This document shows positions 63,869 to 64,000 of a stretch of 64,000 nucleotides of DNA, piece after piece (position 1 is the first letter of the stretch; each line of letters starts with the position of its first letter). The notes below the pieces were generated by a model that did not search any database, was not told the origin of the DNA, and saw nothing but the letters and a program-made list of their open reading frames with translations. The position numbers and the translations under genes were made by a program. This stretch comes from Photobacterium halotolerans DSM 18316 (GTDB lineage Bacteria > Pseudomonadota > Gammaproteobacteria > Enterobacterales > Vibrionaceae), in NCBI RefSeq assembly GCF_000425165.1, contig NZ_KE384319.1, positions 620,001 to 684,000 of the forward strand, in the 5' to 3' direction.

Positions 63869-64000
63869 CTACTGCCCAAACTGGTAACTCAGCGTCAATG
63901 TGACCTGGCTGACATCGTTGATATCAATGAAATAACGATTGAATTTCCCACCGACCCGCCATGCCGGTGTGATGCGATAATCCAGCCCGGCTGTCAGATA
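63869..64000 (-). CDS. Outer-membrane beta-barrel protein, C-terminal fragment
   Basis: The last 43 codons of a gene that continues past the window. They translate to alternating strands (AGLDYRITPAWRVGGKFNRYF, then DVSQVTLTLSYQFGQ), the typical closing strands of an outer-membrane barrel. The family cannot be decided from the fragment. Confidence 0.7.
   Translation of the reverse strand, partial: YLTAGLDYRITPAWRVGGKFNRYFIDINDVSQVTLTLSYQFGQ

Overview
The window looks like chromosomal DNA of a marine gammaproteobacterium, most likely Vibrionaceae and perhaps Photobacterium or a close relative. This rests on gene content: a thermolabile-hemolysin-type phospholipase, a chromosomal integron with an SOS-type integrase promoter, a TRAP transporter, tRNA sets typical of Vibrio-like genomes, and marine sugar-acid catabolism. 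No rRNA or species marker is present, so the genus is an inference.

Layout. 0-3.6 kb: bestrophin-like channel, mobA, a LysR regulator and fdhD. 3.7-8.9 kb: a small integron, AT-richer than its surroundings. Its intI is on the plus strand with a LexA box, and five cassette genes run leftward on the minus strand, separated by attC-like sites. The integrase is cut off by an array of about 234-bp hairpin repeats, and one inverted copy of the same repeat lies beyond the far end of the array. 8.9-11.4 kb: moaA-moaC-moaD-moaE without moaB, so the integron sits inside a molybdenum-cofactor neighbourhood. 11.4-27 kb: a KefB/KefC-type antiporter, a three-fold beta-prism (MABP-like) protein, a luciferase-like monooxygenase, DMT and MFS transporters with divergent regulators, an RND efflux pump with a divergent AraC regulator, and a YghU-like glutathione transferase. 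27.9-30.9 kb: a DctPQM TRAP operon. 31-33.7 kb: a 6-phospho-beta-glucosidase and its LacI-type regulator, with two tandem operator-like sites. 33.8-35.1 kb: secreted phospholipase/hemolysin.

36-45.5 kb: one minus-strand operon of five genes: OB-fold membrane protein (YqiJ-like), flotillin (YqiK-like), a 1623-residue coiled-coil AAA ATPase, a one-HKD phospholipase-D-like protein and a TelA protein. This looks like a membrane-stress or defence machine. 46.7-47.3 kb: four tRNA genes (Leu, Gly, Gly, Cys).

48.4-56.2 kb: a six-gene minus-strand run (RpiR regulator, N-acyl-D-amino-acid deacylase, RidA, sodium-solute symporter, KDG kinase, KDPG aldolase) opposite a divergent fold-III PLP ammonia-lyase. 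Together these can be read as a route from N-acetyl-D-glucosaminate (oxidised chitin end) to pyruvate and glyceraldehyde-3-phosphate.

56.3-64 kb: LysR, AlaX, LysE, VOC/MOSC/OsmC and glutaredoxin genes, the complete AmmeMemoRadiSam trio, and the 3' end of an outer-membrane barrel gene.

The best candidates for undescribed biology are the three-gene integron cassette (two paralogous ~80-residue proteins plus a three-helix membrane protein) and the YqiJ-YqiK-AAA-PLD-TelA operon.
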